A DNA stretch of 32,433 bases, taken from an uncultured Clostridia bacterium. Lineage in GTDB: Bacteria; Bacillota; Clostridia; Christensenellales; Borkfalkiaceae. The notes under the pieces are model-generated. The model had not been told where the DNA came from. It searched no databases and saw nothing but the letters and a program-made list of their open reading frames with translations. The translations under genes were made by a program, and so were the position numbers. Of the stretch, positions 21,811 through 28,852 are shown piece after piece; position 1 is the first letter of the stretch; each line of letters begins with the position of its first letter. The stretch spans positions 1 through 32,433 of the forward strand of contig CANQOB010000016.1 of NCBI GenBank assembly GCA_947625385.1. Direction: 5' to 3'.

Positions 21811-22359
21811 ATGGATTACGCATTTCATTTCAACAATACGATGGCGGAGACGGGCGTCTACATGGCGCTGAAAACGATCTTGGGCGAGACGGAAGCGCCT
21901 CCCGTGGTTTTGTGCATCGGGAGCGACCTCGCCGTGGGGGACAGTTTGGGACCCGTTACGGGCACCATGCTTTCCAAGCGGCGGGAATTCGGCGGATTCA
22001 TCTACGGGACCCTGTCCCGCCCGGTGACCGCAAAAGAGGTCAAATATCTCGACGCGTTCCTGCGGAAAACGCATCCGATGAGCAAGATCGTCGCTGTCGA
22101 CGCCGCGGTGGGGGAGGACGCCGACGTCGGGCTCGTGAAGGTCGTGGACGGTCCGCTCCGTCCCGGTTCGGGGGCGAACAAACGTCTCGGGCGGGTGGGG
22201 GACGTCTCCGTCCTCGGCATCGTCGCCCGCCGGTCGGCATTTTCATACCAGCTCCTCAATCTTACGCGGCTGAATATGGTATATGCGATGGCGGAAGCGA
22301 TCTCGGGCGCGGTTTCGATGCTCGCACTGAAAGAGGGCGCAAAGAGAATCTGTTCATAA
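21811..22359 (+). CDS. yyaC: YyaC-family putative spore protease (DUF1256)
   Basis: 182 residues, the usual family length. VVLCIGSDLAVGDSLGPVTGTML and the central PMSKIVAVDAAVG are the hallmark segments of this GPR-like and hydrogenase-maturation-protease-like fold, with acidic residues that would hold a metal. In Bacillus yyaC is a forespore-expressed gene beside spo0J and soj; its role is unclear. ATG follows CGGAGG. It is read away from cvpA. With spmA and spmB it suggests a spore-forming lineage. Confidence 0.92.
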   Translation: MDYAFHFNNTMAETGVYMALKTILGETEAPPVVLCIGSDLAVGDSLGPVTGTMLSKRREFGGFIYGTLSRPVTAKEVKYLDAFLRKTHPMSKIVAVDAAVGEDADVGLVKVVDGPLRPGSGANKRLGRVGDVSVLGIVARRSAFSYQLLNLTRLNMVYAMAEAISGAVSMLALKEGAKRICS

Positions 22360-22442
22360 CCGTCACAGATCATTTGTTGCCGGCATTCGGATTGGGAAAT
22401 ATTCACAATTTTGAATGTGTTTGAAAATTTTGCAGACTTTCC

Positions 22443-22471
22443 TTGACGAATCCGTGTTTGTCAATTACAAT
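22443..22471 (+). promoter_or_regulatory. Promoter of the 76-residue protein
   Basis: TTGACG (22443-22448), 17-bp spacer, TACAAT (22466-22471), then a leader of about 25 nt with AGGAGGG. Confidence 0.8.
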
Positions 22472-22502
22472 AAGATCAGAAAACGTTTAGGAGGGACGAA
22501 AC

Positions 22503-22733
22503 ATGGTCAAAACCACGCGCAACAAGACGTACGACACCTCTTCCGCCACCGTAGTCAAACGGCTCACGTTTGGCTCGTACGGCGACCCTGCGGGGTATGA
22601 AGAGACGGTCTATCTCACGCCCGAAGGGGACTACTTCCTCTACGTCAACGGAGGGGAGGCGTCGCCTTATACGACGGAGAAGATCACGGGTCTGACAAAA
22701 CCTGCCGCAAGAAAGTGGCTGGAAGAACACTGA
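22503..22733 (+). CDS. Small soluble protein of unknown function, 76 residues
   Basis: It opens with a basic segment (MVKTTRNKTYD) and contains FGSYGDPAGYEETVYLTPEGDYFLYVNGGEASPY, a Gly/Tyr-rich beta-hairpin-like stretch, then a basic C-terminal helix (TGLTKPAARKWLEEH). A strong promoter, an AGGAGGG ribosome site and a tight terminator make it a confident single-gene unit. Similar short proteins occur widely in Clostridia as hypothetical proteins, as far as I recall; no function is known to me. Confidence 0.85.
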   Translation: MVKTTRNKTYDTSSATVVKRLTFGSYGDPAGYEETVYLTPEGDYFLYVNGGEASPYTTEKITGLTKPAARKWLEEH

Positions 22734-22763
22734 AAAGAGACGGGCAAATTTGCCCGTCTCTTT
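22734..22763. terminator. Bidirectional terminator, 30-bp perfect palindrome
   Basis: Perfect palindrome 22734-22763 with AAAGAGACGGGC arms and T-rich flanks, between the convergent 76-residue gene and jag. Both transcripts would end here. Confidence 0.88.
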
Positions 22764-22780
22764 GTCTGTCCGCTTAAAAA

Positions 22781-23755
22781 TTATTCGTCGTCGGAATGCA
22801 AAGCTGTGCCCTCGGTCTCGGGCATGGTATCGCCCGATTCGGTCTTGGGGGCGGGATTCTCTTCCTCCGCCTTCCCGAGATAGGTGCCGAAAAAGCCCGT
22901 AAATCCGCCTTTTTTGTAGGCGGGCGTTCCGCTTCTGGAGATGCTGGTCCCGCTCGTCTCGCGCGTGTCGGAAGGGTCGCGCGGTTTGAACGGCTTCTTC
23001 TCGCCGCCTCTGCCGCCTCTTGCGTTCCGCTCTCCGCGGTCTGTGCGATCTGTGCGGTTGCCCCGCTCTCCCCGGTCGCTACGGGGACCGCGGTCGTTCT
23101 TTCTTCCGGGCTGCCCGTCGCCCCTCGGACCGCGGTTCTCGAATCTGCGCAAGTTTTTGGGGGTGATGACGACGTACCGGTTGGGCTCCCTGCCCTCGCT
23201 GCGCGTCGTGACTTCCTCGTTGTCCACGAGTGCGGAATGGATGATTCTTCTCTCGTAGGGGTTCATGGGTTCGAGCCGCACGCGCTTGCCCGTGCGCACC
23301 GCCTTGGCGGCAAGCTTGTTTGCGACCCGTTTGAGCGTCTCTTCGCGCGATTCGCGGTAGTTCCCGCAATCGACAACGACCCGCTTGTACTCCGCTCTTC
23401 CCGTATTAGCGACCGCGCCTGCGAGGGTCTGCACCGCGTCGATGATCTCGCCTCTGCGCCCGATGAGCTCCTTCGTCTCGCCCTCGAGCTGGATGACGAT
23501 CTTCTCGTCCTCGGAGACGAGAACGGGCTTTGCGTCCGTTGCGATGAAGGGGAAGAGCCCTTCGAGGAACTTCACCGCCCGCTCTCCGTCCGTGAGCTTC
23601 ACGGCGGGGACGATCTCCACCCTTGCGGGCACGGAGCCGAACAGTTTCTTCTTGCCCTGGTCGACGACGGTGATCTCCGCGTCGTCGCGCGCGATACCGA
23701 GTTCTTTGAGCCCGAGCTCGATCGCCTCTTCAACAGTTTTCCCTTGAAATTCCAT
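22781..23755 (-). CDS. jag: Jag/KhpB RNA-binding protein with a long Arg/Gly-rich tail
   Basis: 324 residues. Order: Jag-N domain (1-50, EFQGKTVEEAIELGLKELGI and KKKLFG), a KH domain (about 85-150, with ELIGRRGEIIDAVQTLAG as the GxxG segment) and an R3H domain (about 155-210, RLEPMNPYERRIIHSAL). About 110 extra C-terminal residues (from about 213) are rich in Arg, Gly and Asp, with repeats such as RGERGNRTDRTDRGERNARGG, ending in an acidic Thr/Glu tail. Jag/KhpB binds RNA and affects cell-wall elongation. Usual Jag proteins lack such a disordered tail. It is last in the rpmH operon. Confidence 0.93.
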   Translation of the reverse strand: MEFQGKTVEEAIELGLKELGIARDDAEITVVDQGKKKLFGSVPARVEIVPAVKLTDGERAVKFLEGLFPFIATDAKPVLVSEDEKIVIQLEGETKELIGRRGEIIDAVQTLAGAVANTGRAEYKRVVVDCGNYRESREETLKRVANKLAAKAVRTGKRVRLEPMNPYERRIIHSALVDNEEVTTRSEGREPNRYVVITPKNLRRFENRGPRGDGQPGRKNDRGPRSDRGERGNRTDRTDRGERNARGGRGGEKKPFKPRDPSDTRETSGTSISRSGTPAYKKGGFTGFFGTYLGKAEEENPAPKTESGDTMPETEGTALHSDDE

Positions 23756-23776
23756 ATTCTGTCCTCTTATAAAAGG

Positions 23777-25300
23777 TTATTTCCGTTTTTTATCGTCTTT
23801 TTTGCCGTCCGATTTCTTCCACGGGACCGTTCTGCCGTACTGCGCCTTGATGGCTTCCTCCTCTTTCTTGCGGAAGATCCTTCCGAGGACGAGGTTGCAG
23901 ATCACGGTCACGAGCAGGGAGATGAGACTGCTCACGATCATGTAGATCGAGAACGCGGCGCTGTACAGGAACGCAAACACCGCATAGATGAGCGGCATGA
24001 CGACGAGCATGACCTTCTGGGTCGTCGCGCCCTGTCCGTCCACGGTCTGATACTGGTTGCTCTCCTTTTGGCTGCGCATCGTGATGAATTGGGAAAGCGC
24101 CATGGCGCCGATGGAGAGCACGATGAGGATGTAATACCCGTTCGCCGATTCCTTTTCCGCGGAGAGTTCGGAAGTGAGCTCCTCATAGCGGTCTTGCGGA
24201 AGATCGGAGGACACGGTCTCCTTGGGGATGGGGTTCTTATAGGACGCGTCGGAATACCACACGTTTTTTATCCACAGAAAGTGTGCGTCATGCTCGGGCG
24301 TGTACCATTCCTTGGCTGCGACCGCACCGAGATGAATCATGTAGTCGCCGCGGATGAGGTCTTTTTCACCCTCGGTTTCGGCGGCGACGAGCTTGTCCCA
24401 TGCCGCTTTTTCCGCCCCCTCATTGTTCTTTTCCGCCTCTTCCTTCAAAAACTCGTCGACCGCATAGGTATTTTCCGACGTTTCGGTGAATTCGTACATA
24501 AAGACGGGTTCGGTGGCGGGGACGAACTCCCTTTCCTTTCCCTCCACCAAATGGTAGGTGCCGAGACAGTATTTGTAGCGGATGAACACGGAGACGTCGC
24601 CCGACACATCTTCGACGAGCAAGAACGGCGTCTTTATCATCTCCGTTTTGGCGCCTTCGCCGTCGATCAGGGGGTTGCCGTCCTCGCCGAACACCGTCGT
24701 GGAGACGTTCTCATAGACGATCGTATAGCGCAGATCGCTGTTTGGTACAAAGATCTCCTTCTCTTCGCCCGTGATGTCGGAGAGGGGGATGTCGTTCTCT
24801 CCGTCCGAGACCAAGAGGAGCTCGCCGCCCTCCGCGCCGCCCGCGCTGTGTTCCAAAATGGCGGCGTTGTATTCGTTCTTCATGTTCACGAAGAGCTGCA
24901 CGGTCGCATAGCGGGAATAGGAGTTGAACCCCTGGAAGGCGACGATGAGAATGACGAGAGAGATGATCATGGGCAGACATGCCCCGAGCATGCTGTATCC
25001 ATTCTTTTTGTACAGCTCCTGCATCTTCATATTGTACGTCGTTTTGTCGTTGGCGTACTGTTTTTGCAGTTTATCGAGATCCTCTTTCATGTTTTTCATG
25101 ATGAGGGTCTGCTTTCTCATCTTATATCTCTGATAGATGTCGAAAGGAAGGGTGATTCCCTTCAAAACGAGCGTAAAGACAATGATTCCGAGACCGAGAA
25201 TGCCCACGCCCTCGATGATGGCGCGCGCAAACTCGCCCAGAAAATCCAGTCCGGAACCGAACTCCGGAATGAGATTGATGGCTGCTGCAAGAAAATTCAT
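23777..25300 (-). CDS. yidC: YidC/Oxa1/SpoIIIJ membrane insertase with a large extracellular insertion
   Basis: 507 residues, against about 260 in typical Gram-positive YidC. The core is normal: a first conserved helix with Lys47 in place of the usual groove Arg (LVLKGITLPFDIY), a cytoplasmic coiled hairpin (60-100), the helix at 108-124, then the FLWIKNVWYSD segment (341-351) typical of the family, and C-terminal helices (390-470). Between residues about 130 and 340 is an insertion of about 200 mostly hydrophilic, acidic residues, probably outside the cell. No lipobox is present at the N terminus, unlike many Gram-positive homologues. It inserts and folds membrane proteins. Confidence 0.93.
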   Translation of the reverse strand: MNFLAAAINLIPEFGSGLDFLGEFARAIIEGVGILGLGIIVFTLVLKGITLPFDIYQRYKMRKQTLIMKNMKEDLDKLQKQYANDKTTYNMKMQELYKKNGYSMLGACLPMIISLVILIVAFQGFNSYSRYATVQLFVNMKNEYNAAILEHSAGGAEGGELLLVSDGENDIPLSDITGEEKEIFVPNSDLRYTIVYENVSTTVFGEDGNPLIDGEGAKTEMIKTPFLLVEDVSGDVSVFIRYKYCLGTYHLVEGKEREFVPATEPVFMYEFTETSENTYAVDEFLKEEAEKNNEGAEKAAWDKLVAAETEGEKDLIRGDYMIHLGAVAAKEWYTPEHDAHFLWIKNVWYSDASYKNPIPKETVSSDLPQDRYEELTSELSAEKESANGYYILIVLSIGAMALSQFITMRSQKESNQYQTVDGQGATTQKVMLVVMPLIYAVFAFLYSAAFSIYMIVSSLISLLVTVICNLVLGRIFRKKEEEAIKAQYGRTVPWKKSDGKKDDKKRK

Positions 25301-25304
25301 GATG

Positions 25305-25553
25305 CTAAATCACCCATTTGAGTTTAGAATAGCGTTCGGGCGCGGGGTCGTACCCTCCCTTGGAGAGGGGATTGCAGCGCAGGATCCTCCAAATGCCGAG
25401 CAAGATCCCCGTGATCGCGCCTAAATTGTGGATACACCGCTTGGTGTATTCCGAACAGGTGGGATGATAAAGGCAGGTGTGCCGCGAAAGCCTTCTCTGA
25501 TAGAAAACGATCGCACGGATGCAAACGCTCCGCAGGGGGTGGACGGTCTTCAT
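25305..25553 (-). CDS. yidD: Membrane protein insertion efficiency factor YidD
   Basis: 82 residues. The signature YQRRLSRHTCLYHPTCSEYTKRCIHNLG and the RCNPLSKGGYDP segment, with three conserved cysteines, identify the family. YidD is a small, membrane-associated protein that aids YidC-dependent insertion. The ATG overlaps the rnpA stop by four bases and the gene ends four bases before yidC. Confidence 0.95.
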   Translation of the reverse strand: MKTVHPLRSVCIRAIVFYQRRLSRHTCLYHPTCSEYTKRCIHNLGAITGILLGIWRILRCNPLSKGGYDPAPERYSKLKWVI

Positions 25554-25888
25554 GGTTCGTCGGTCTCGCCGCAGAGCAGCTTTTCCCGCGCGAGCAGCTT
25601 GCCGATGTCCCGCGAAAAGGCGTGAAAATCATATCTGTCGGCAGGTTTGGGAAGCAGGAGAACGAGGCAGGGCTTCATTCTCTTCGCATAGCCGCGAAAC
25701 GCCTCCCGAAGAAGGCGTTTGAGATGATTTCTCCGGACACTTTTGCCGTACTTTTTCCCCACGCATACCGCAAGCGCCGTCTGCTCTGCGGGACGGTAGA
25801 CGAGCGTCAGCGTCTCCGCATGCAGGCGTTTCCCGCTCCTCAGCGTCGCGGTGATGCTCTTCGCCTTTTTCAGCCGAAGATATTCCAT
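25550..25888 (-). CDS. rnpA: Ribonuclease P protein component
   Basis: 112 residues. The signature GKKYGKSVRRNHLKRLLREAFR is the RNR motif region that contacts the RNase P RNA. It has a basic N-terminal half and a loop for the precursor tRNA leader. It matures the 5' ends of tRNAs together with rnpB RNA (not in the window). ATG 25888 lies 3 bases after rpmH, with a short gap, as in other Bacillota. Confidence 0.95.
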   Translation of the reverse strand: MEYLRLKKAKSITATLRSGKRLHAETLTLVYRPAEQTALAVCVGKKYGKSVRRNHLKRLLREAFRGYAKRMKPCLVLLLPKPADRYDFHAFSRDIGKLLAREKLLCGETDEP

Positions 25889-25891
25889 GCG

Positions 25892-26026
25892 TTACGCGGA
25901 AAGGTGCTTTCTGCCCTTATTTCTTCTTCTTTTCAAGACCTTTCTTCCGCCCGCGGACGCCATTCTGGCGCGGAAGCCGTGCACCTTGCTTCTCTGTCTC
26001 TTTTTGGGTTGGTACGTTCTTTTCAT
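25892..26026 (-). CDS. rpmH: 50S ribosomal protein L34
   Basis: 44 residues, [20 protein letters not shown] followed by a strongly basic segment, ending KHLSA. This is the invariant L34 pattern. ATG 26026 is preceded by AAAGGAG. It has its own consensus promoter and begins the rpmH-rnpA-yidD-yidC-jag operon. Confidence 0.98.
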   Translation of the reverse strand: MKRTYQPKKRQRSKVHGFRARMASAGGRKVLKRRRNKGRKHLSA

Positions 26027-26068
26027 ACTATCGCTCCTTTCTGTTCTGCTTTTTTTGCGTACGAAATG

Positions 26069-26097
26069 ATTATAAAGTTTTTCCCGTGTCCCGTCAA
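26069..26097 (-). promoter_or_regulatory. rpmH operon promoter
   Basis: Minus-strand TTGACG (26092-26097), 17-bp spacer, TATAAT (26069-26074), starting five bases beyond the dnaN stop codon. Confidence 0.9.
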
Positions 26098-26101
26098 GCG
26101 A

Positions 26102-27199
26102 TTATACGGCGTTTCTCACGGGTAAAATCAAATATAAGCTGTCTTTTTGCTCTTTATTCTGTAAAATAAAGGGGGAAACGGGTCCGTTGAAGGACAAAAC
26201 GACCTCCTCTTCTTCAAGCGCGCGCAGCGCGTCGAGCAGGAATTTCGCATTCATGGAGATCGTGAGATCGAGCCCTTCCGCGACTGCCGCGACCGTCTCG
26301 GACACATTGCCGTATTCCGAGGTGGAGGACACCTTCACGCCGCCCGTCGTGACGTCGAGGGTGACGAGATTGTTCTTGTCGCCGCGATTGAGAATGGCGG
26401 CGCGCTCCGCACTTGCGGTGAGCTCTGCGCGGGGAAGGGTTACCGTTGTGGTGAATTTTCCGGGGATGACGTTCTCCTTTTTGATGAAGTCCCCGATGTA
26501 CAGGCGGGAGACGACCGTCATGTTTTCACTGTCGGCGAGCAGCATGCCGCCCTGCGTGTAGAGGGTGACTTCGCTTTCGTCGTCCGAGAGCATCCGCGCA
26601 ATCTCCGTGAGGGTGCGGGCGGGACAGATGATGCTGCTCTCGCCGCTCTTGGAGAGGATGTCGCGGGTGGAAAAGGCGAGACGGTACCCGTCGAGGGCGA
26701 CCGCTTCGAGCCTGTCCTTGAACTCCATCAGGCATCCTTTGAGAATGGGACGGGAATCGTCCTGCGCGCAGCAGAACGTCGTCTGCGCGACGATCTTTTT
26801 GAACTCGTTCTTCTTCATGACGAAGGAATTTTCGCCGATGTTGAGATTGATGGCGGGGAAATCCTCCGCGGAGAGCGCCTGCATGTAAGAAACGCTGTCG
26901 CGGTACTTGATCTCCACGCCTCTCTCCCCCGTGGAGAGGGAGATCTCTTCGCCCAAAAGTTTGGAAGTGAAGTCCGCAAACAGCTTCCCGGGCACACAGA
27001 TGTCCCCTTCGTCGAAAACTTCCGCCTTGATCGTCTTGCGGATGGAGAGTTCCCCGTCCGTTGCGAGAAGGGAGACCTCGTCGTTATGCGCAGAAAGGAG
27101 AATGCACTCCATGATGGGCGCCGTCGTGCGGACCGCGCATGCCTTGGATACCTTGCTCACCGCTTCCGAGAGGGTGAGACCGTCTGTCACGAATTTCAT
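26102..27199 (-). CDS. dnaN: DNA polymerase III beta sliding clamp
   Basis: 365 residues, the usual length. Three repeated clamp domains are recognisable: MKFVTDGLTLSEAVSKVSKACAVRTTAPIMECILL (domain 1), VAQTTFCCAQDDSRPILKGCL (domain 2) and the closing SPFILQNKEQKDSLYLILPVR with the canonical C-terminal LILPVR. It tethers replicative polymerase to DNA and interacts with the clamp loader, including the HolB in this window. ATG has GGAGG. No dnaA precedes it; upstream lies the predicted oriC. The gene next in line is rpmH, 75 bases away, with its own promoter. Confidence 0.97.
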   Translation of the reverse strand: MKFVTDGLTLSEAVSKVSKACAVRTTAPIMECILLSAHNDEVSLLATDGELSIRKTIKAEVFDEGDICVPGKLFADFTSKLLGEEISLSTGERGVEIKYRDSVSYMQALSAEDFPAINLNIGENSFVMKKNEFKKIVAQTTFCCAQDDSRPILKGCLMEFKDRLEAVALDGYRLAFSTRDILSKSGESSIICPARTLTEIARMLSDDESEVTLYTQGGMLLADSENMTVVSRLYIGDFIKKENVIPGKFTTTVTLPRAELTASAERAAILNRGDKNNLVTLDVTTGGVKVSSTSEYGNVSETVAAVAEGLDLTISMNAKFLLDALRALEEEEVVLSFNGPVSPFILQNKEQKDSLYLILPVRNAV

Positions 27200-27600
27200 C
27201 GGTTCCTCCGTCAGATGATATTTTTATAAGAAAATAGATTTATCAGTAATAATAAAGGCTGTGGATTTGTGGACAAGCATCCCGCGCCTCTTCAAATCTT
27301 CTCTATTATACAGGAAAACAGGGAAAAATTCAAGCTTTTTTCCTGCGTTTTCAAAAATAGAAGAGGAAAAAAACAAGTGGACAAGTTGTGGACAGGCTGT
27401 CGATAAAAAGGGAGCTTTTCACAGGAAAAAAGAGGGGGAGAAACGGGGAGAAAAAATCCGAACGGGGAGGGCGGGGGTTGTCCACAAAATCTTCCACAGT
27501 GTGGAAAAAAAGTTCGCCCGCCGTCCACACCGCGTGGAAATCGCAAAGCCTTCGGAGAATGCTTGTCAAACCGCAAAAAAAATGCTATAATAAGTCCGCT
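27200..27600. other. oriC: Predicted replication origin, oriC
   Basis: The gap between divergent dnaN and rsmG carries many DnaA-box-like 9-mers: TGTGGATTT (27260-27268), TGTGGACAA (27268-27276), AGTGGACAA (27376-27384), TGTGGACAG (27387-27395), TGTCGATAA (27398-27406), and on the other strand TTGTCCACA (27478-27486), with further near-matches around 27490-27508 and 27521-27529. Left of the first pair, CAGTAATAATAA (27244-27255) resembles a DnaA-trio next to an AT-rich stretch (27218-27243). Divergent gene orientation on both sides agrees. No box is a perfect match. Confidence 0.8.
27563..27591 (+). promoter_or_regulatory. rsmG promoter inside the origin region
   Basis: TTGTCA (27563-27568), 17-bp spacer, TATAAT (27586-27591), nine bases, then ATG at 27601. 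There is no ribosome site, so the mRNA would have at most a few leader bases. Confidence 0.7.
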
Positions 27601-28281
27601 ATGCAACGTCCGGATTTCGAAAAGATCAGTGCGCTTTTGGAGGAGAACAGAGAGAAATTCTCGGCATTCCGTTCCCTTCTTCTTGCGTATAACGAGAAAT
27701 TCAATCTGACCGCCGTCACAGAGGAGAGAGACGTCCTCTATAAACACTTCATAGACTCCTTGGCGGGGGAAGCGCTCTTTCCGAAGGGCGCCTCCGTCGC
27801 GGAAGTGGGCTCGGGCGCGGGATTTCCCTCCGTCCCGCTCATGCTGGTGAGGGACGATCTCACATTTTCGCTCTTCGAGAGCACGGGAAAGAAATGCGAG
27901 TTTTTGAGAGCCGTCATCCGCGAGTTCGGACTGCGTGCGCAGGTATTCTGCCTGCGCGCCGAGGAAGCGGCAAAACACGACCACCGCGAACGGTACGACG
28001 TCTGCTGCGCCCGTGCCGTCGCACGGCTGGACACGCTGGCGGAGTACTGTTTGCCGTTCGTGAGAAAGGGCGGTCTGTTTCTCGCTTATAAGGGCGCCGA
28101 CGACGAGCGCGCCTGTGCGGAGCACGCCGTCTCCGTGCTCGGCGGAACTTGGAAAGAGGCGGTCTCGTACGATCTTCCGGAGGGGTACGGGCGGCGGACC
28201 CTCGTCGCCGTGAAAAAGGAGAGACCTACCCCCGCATGTTATCCGCGCGGCAGGGGCGCGGAGAGGAAGGACCCGCTATGA
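27601..28281 (+). CDS. rsmG: 16S rRNA (guanine527-N7)-methyltransferase
   Basis: 226 residues. SAM-binding motif EVGSGAGFPSVPL at 68-80, YNEKFNLTAVTEERDVLYKHFIDSL before it, and C-terminal YPRGRGAERKDPL, all typical of RsmG (GidB). It makes m7G at position 527 of 16S rRNA. ATG 27601 matches the family start; upstream in-frame codons lie in oriC. Loss in other bacteria gives low-level streptomycin resistance. In most Bacillota it follows mnmG near the origin; here mnmE and mnmG are absent from the window. It overlaps the next gene by four bases. Confidence 0.95.
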   Translation: MQRPDFEKISALLEENREKFSAFRSLLLAYNEKFNLTAVTEERDVLYKHFIDSLAGEALFPKGASVAEVGSGAGFPSVPLMLVRDDLTFSLFESTGKKCEFLRAVIREFGLRAQVFCLRAEEAAKHDHRERYDVCCARAVARLDTLAEYCLPFVRKGGLFLAYKGADDERACAEHAVSVLGGTWKEAVSYDLPEGYGRRTLVAVKKERPTPACYPRGRGAERKDPL

Positions 28282-28736
28282 ACACGCTCGTCTGCGCCCT
28301 CACGGGACACAGAAATCTCCCCGAAGGGTTTGATAAAAACATGCTCTTTTACTCCCTCGAACGGCTCATCAAAGAGGGGTACACCACCTTTCTCTGCGGC
28401 ATGGCCTGCGGGTTCGATCTCTTGGCTCTCGAATGCCTCGTTGAGCTCAAACAGCGGTACCATGTCCGCATCAAGGCGTGCATTCCGTATCCCGGACAGG
28501 AGAATCGGTTCCCCGACGGGGAGAGGAAAAAGTACCGCCGCCTGCTCGACTGGTGCGACGAGAAAACCGTGCTCTACGAGGCGTATTTCCCGGGATGTTT
28601 TCTCGCGCGGAACAGATATATGGTGGAGGGCTGCGATCTGCTCTTTGCCTATCTCACCCAAAAGTCGGGCGGCACGGCATACACCGTAAAGTATGCCGAG
28701 AGCTGTGGCGTTCCCGTACGGTACCTTGAAACATGA
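28278..28736 (+). CDS. SLOG-superfamily protein, YpsA-like (DUF1273)
   Basis: 152 residues. It has the SLOG-type Rossmann pattern: ALTGHRNLP at the N terminus, FLCGMACGFDLLALE (a G-x-A-x-G-x-D loop) and, near the end, KSGGTAYTVKYA. YpsA of Bacillus and Staphylococcus is linked to cell-division control; other SLOG proteins bind nucleotide-derived ligands. The ATG overlaps the rsmG stop codon (ATGA) so it is coupled to rsmG. A terminator starts at its stop codon. Which ligand it binds cannot be told from the sequence. Confidence 0.8.
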   Translation: MNTLVCALTGHRNLPEGFDKNMLFYSLERLIKEGYTTFLCGMACGFDLLALECLVELKQRYHVRIKACIPYPGQENRFPDGERKKYRRLLDWCDEKTVLYEAYFPGCFLARNRYMVEGCDLLFAYLTQKSGGTAYTVKYAESCGVPVRYLET

Positions 28737-28761
28737 AGGACGGAAACGTCCTTTCTTTTTT
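28736..28761 (+). terminator. rsmG operon terminator
   Basis: 7-bp stem AAGGACG with CGTCCTT, GAAA tetraloop, then TCTTTTTT. Confidence 0.85.
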
Positions 28762-28852
28762 GCAAAAAACGGCAAATGCAAACCCAAATCGACGCGCTTC
28801 GCGGGCGCGGATGTGGTACTCTCATAAAAAACCGCACCAACGGGAGGAGAAC

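Noticed and set aside
22796-25321. An 841-codon open frame on the plus strand opposite jag and yidC
   Set aside because: Shadow of well-recognised genes created by G/C-rich third codon positions; composition is abnormal (many Leu, Val, Arg, His).
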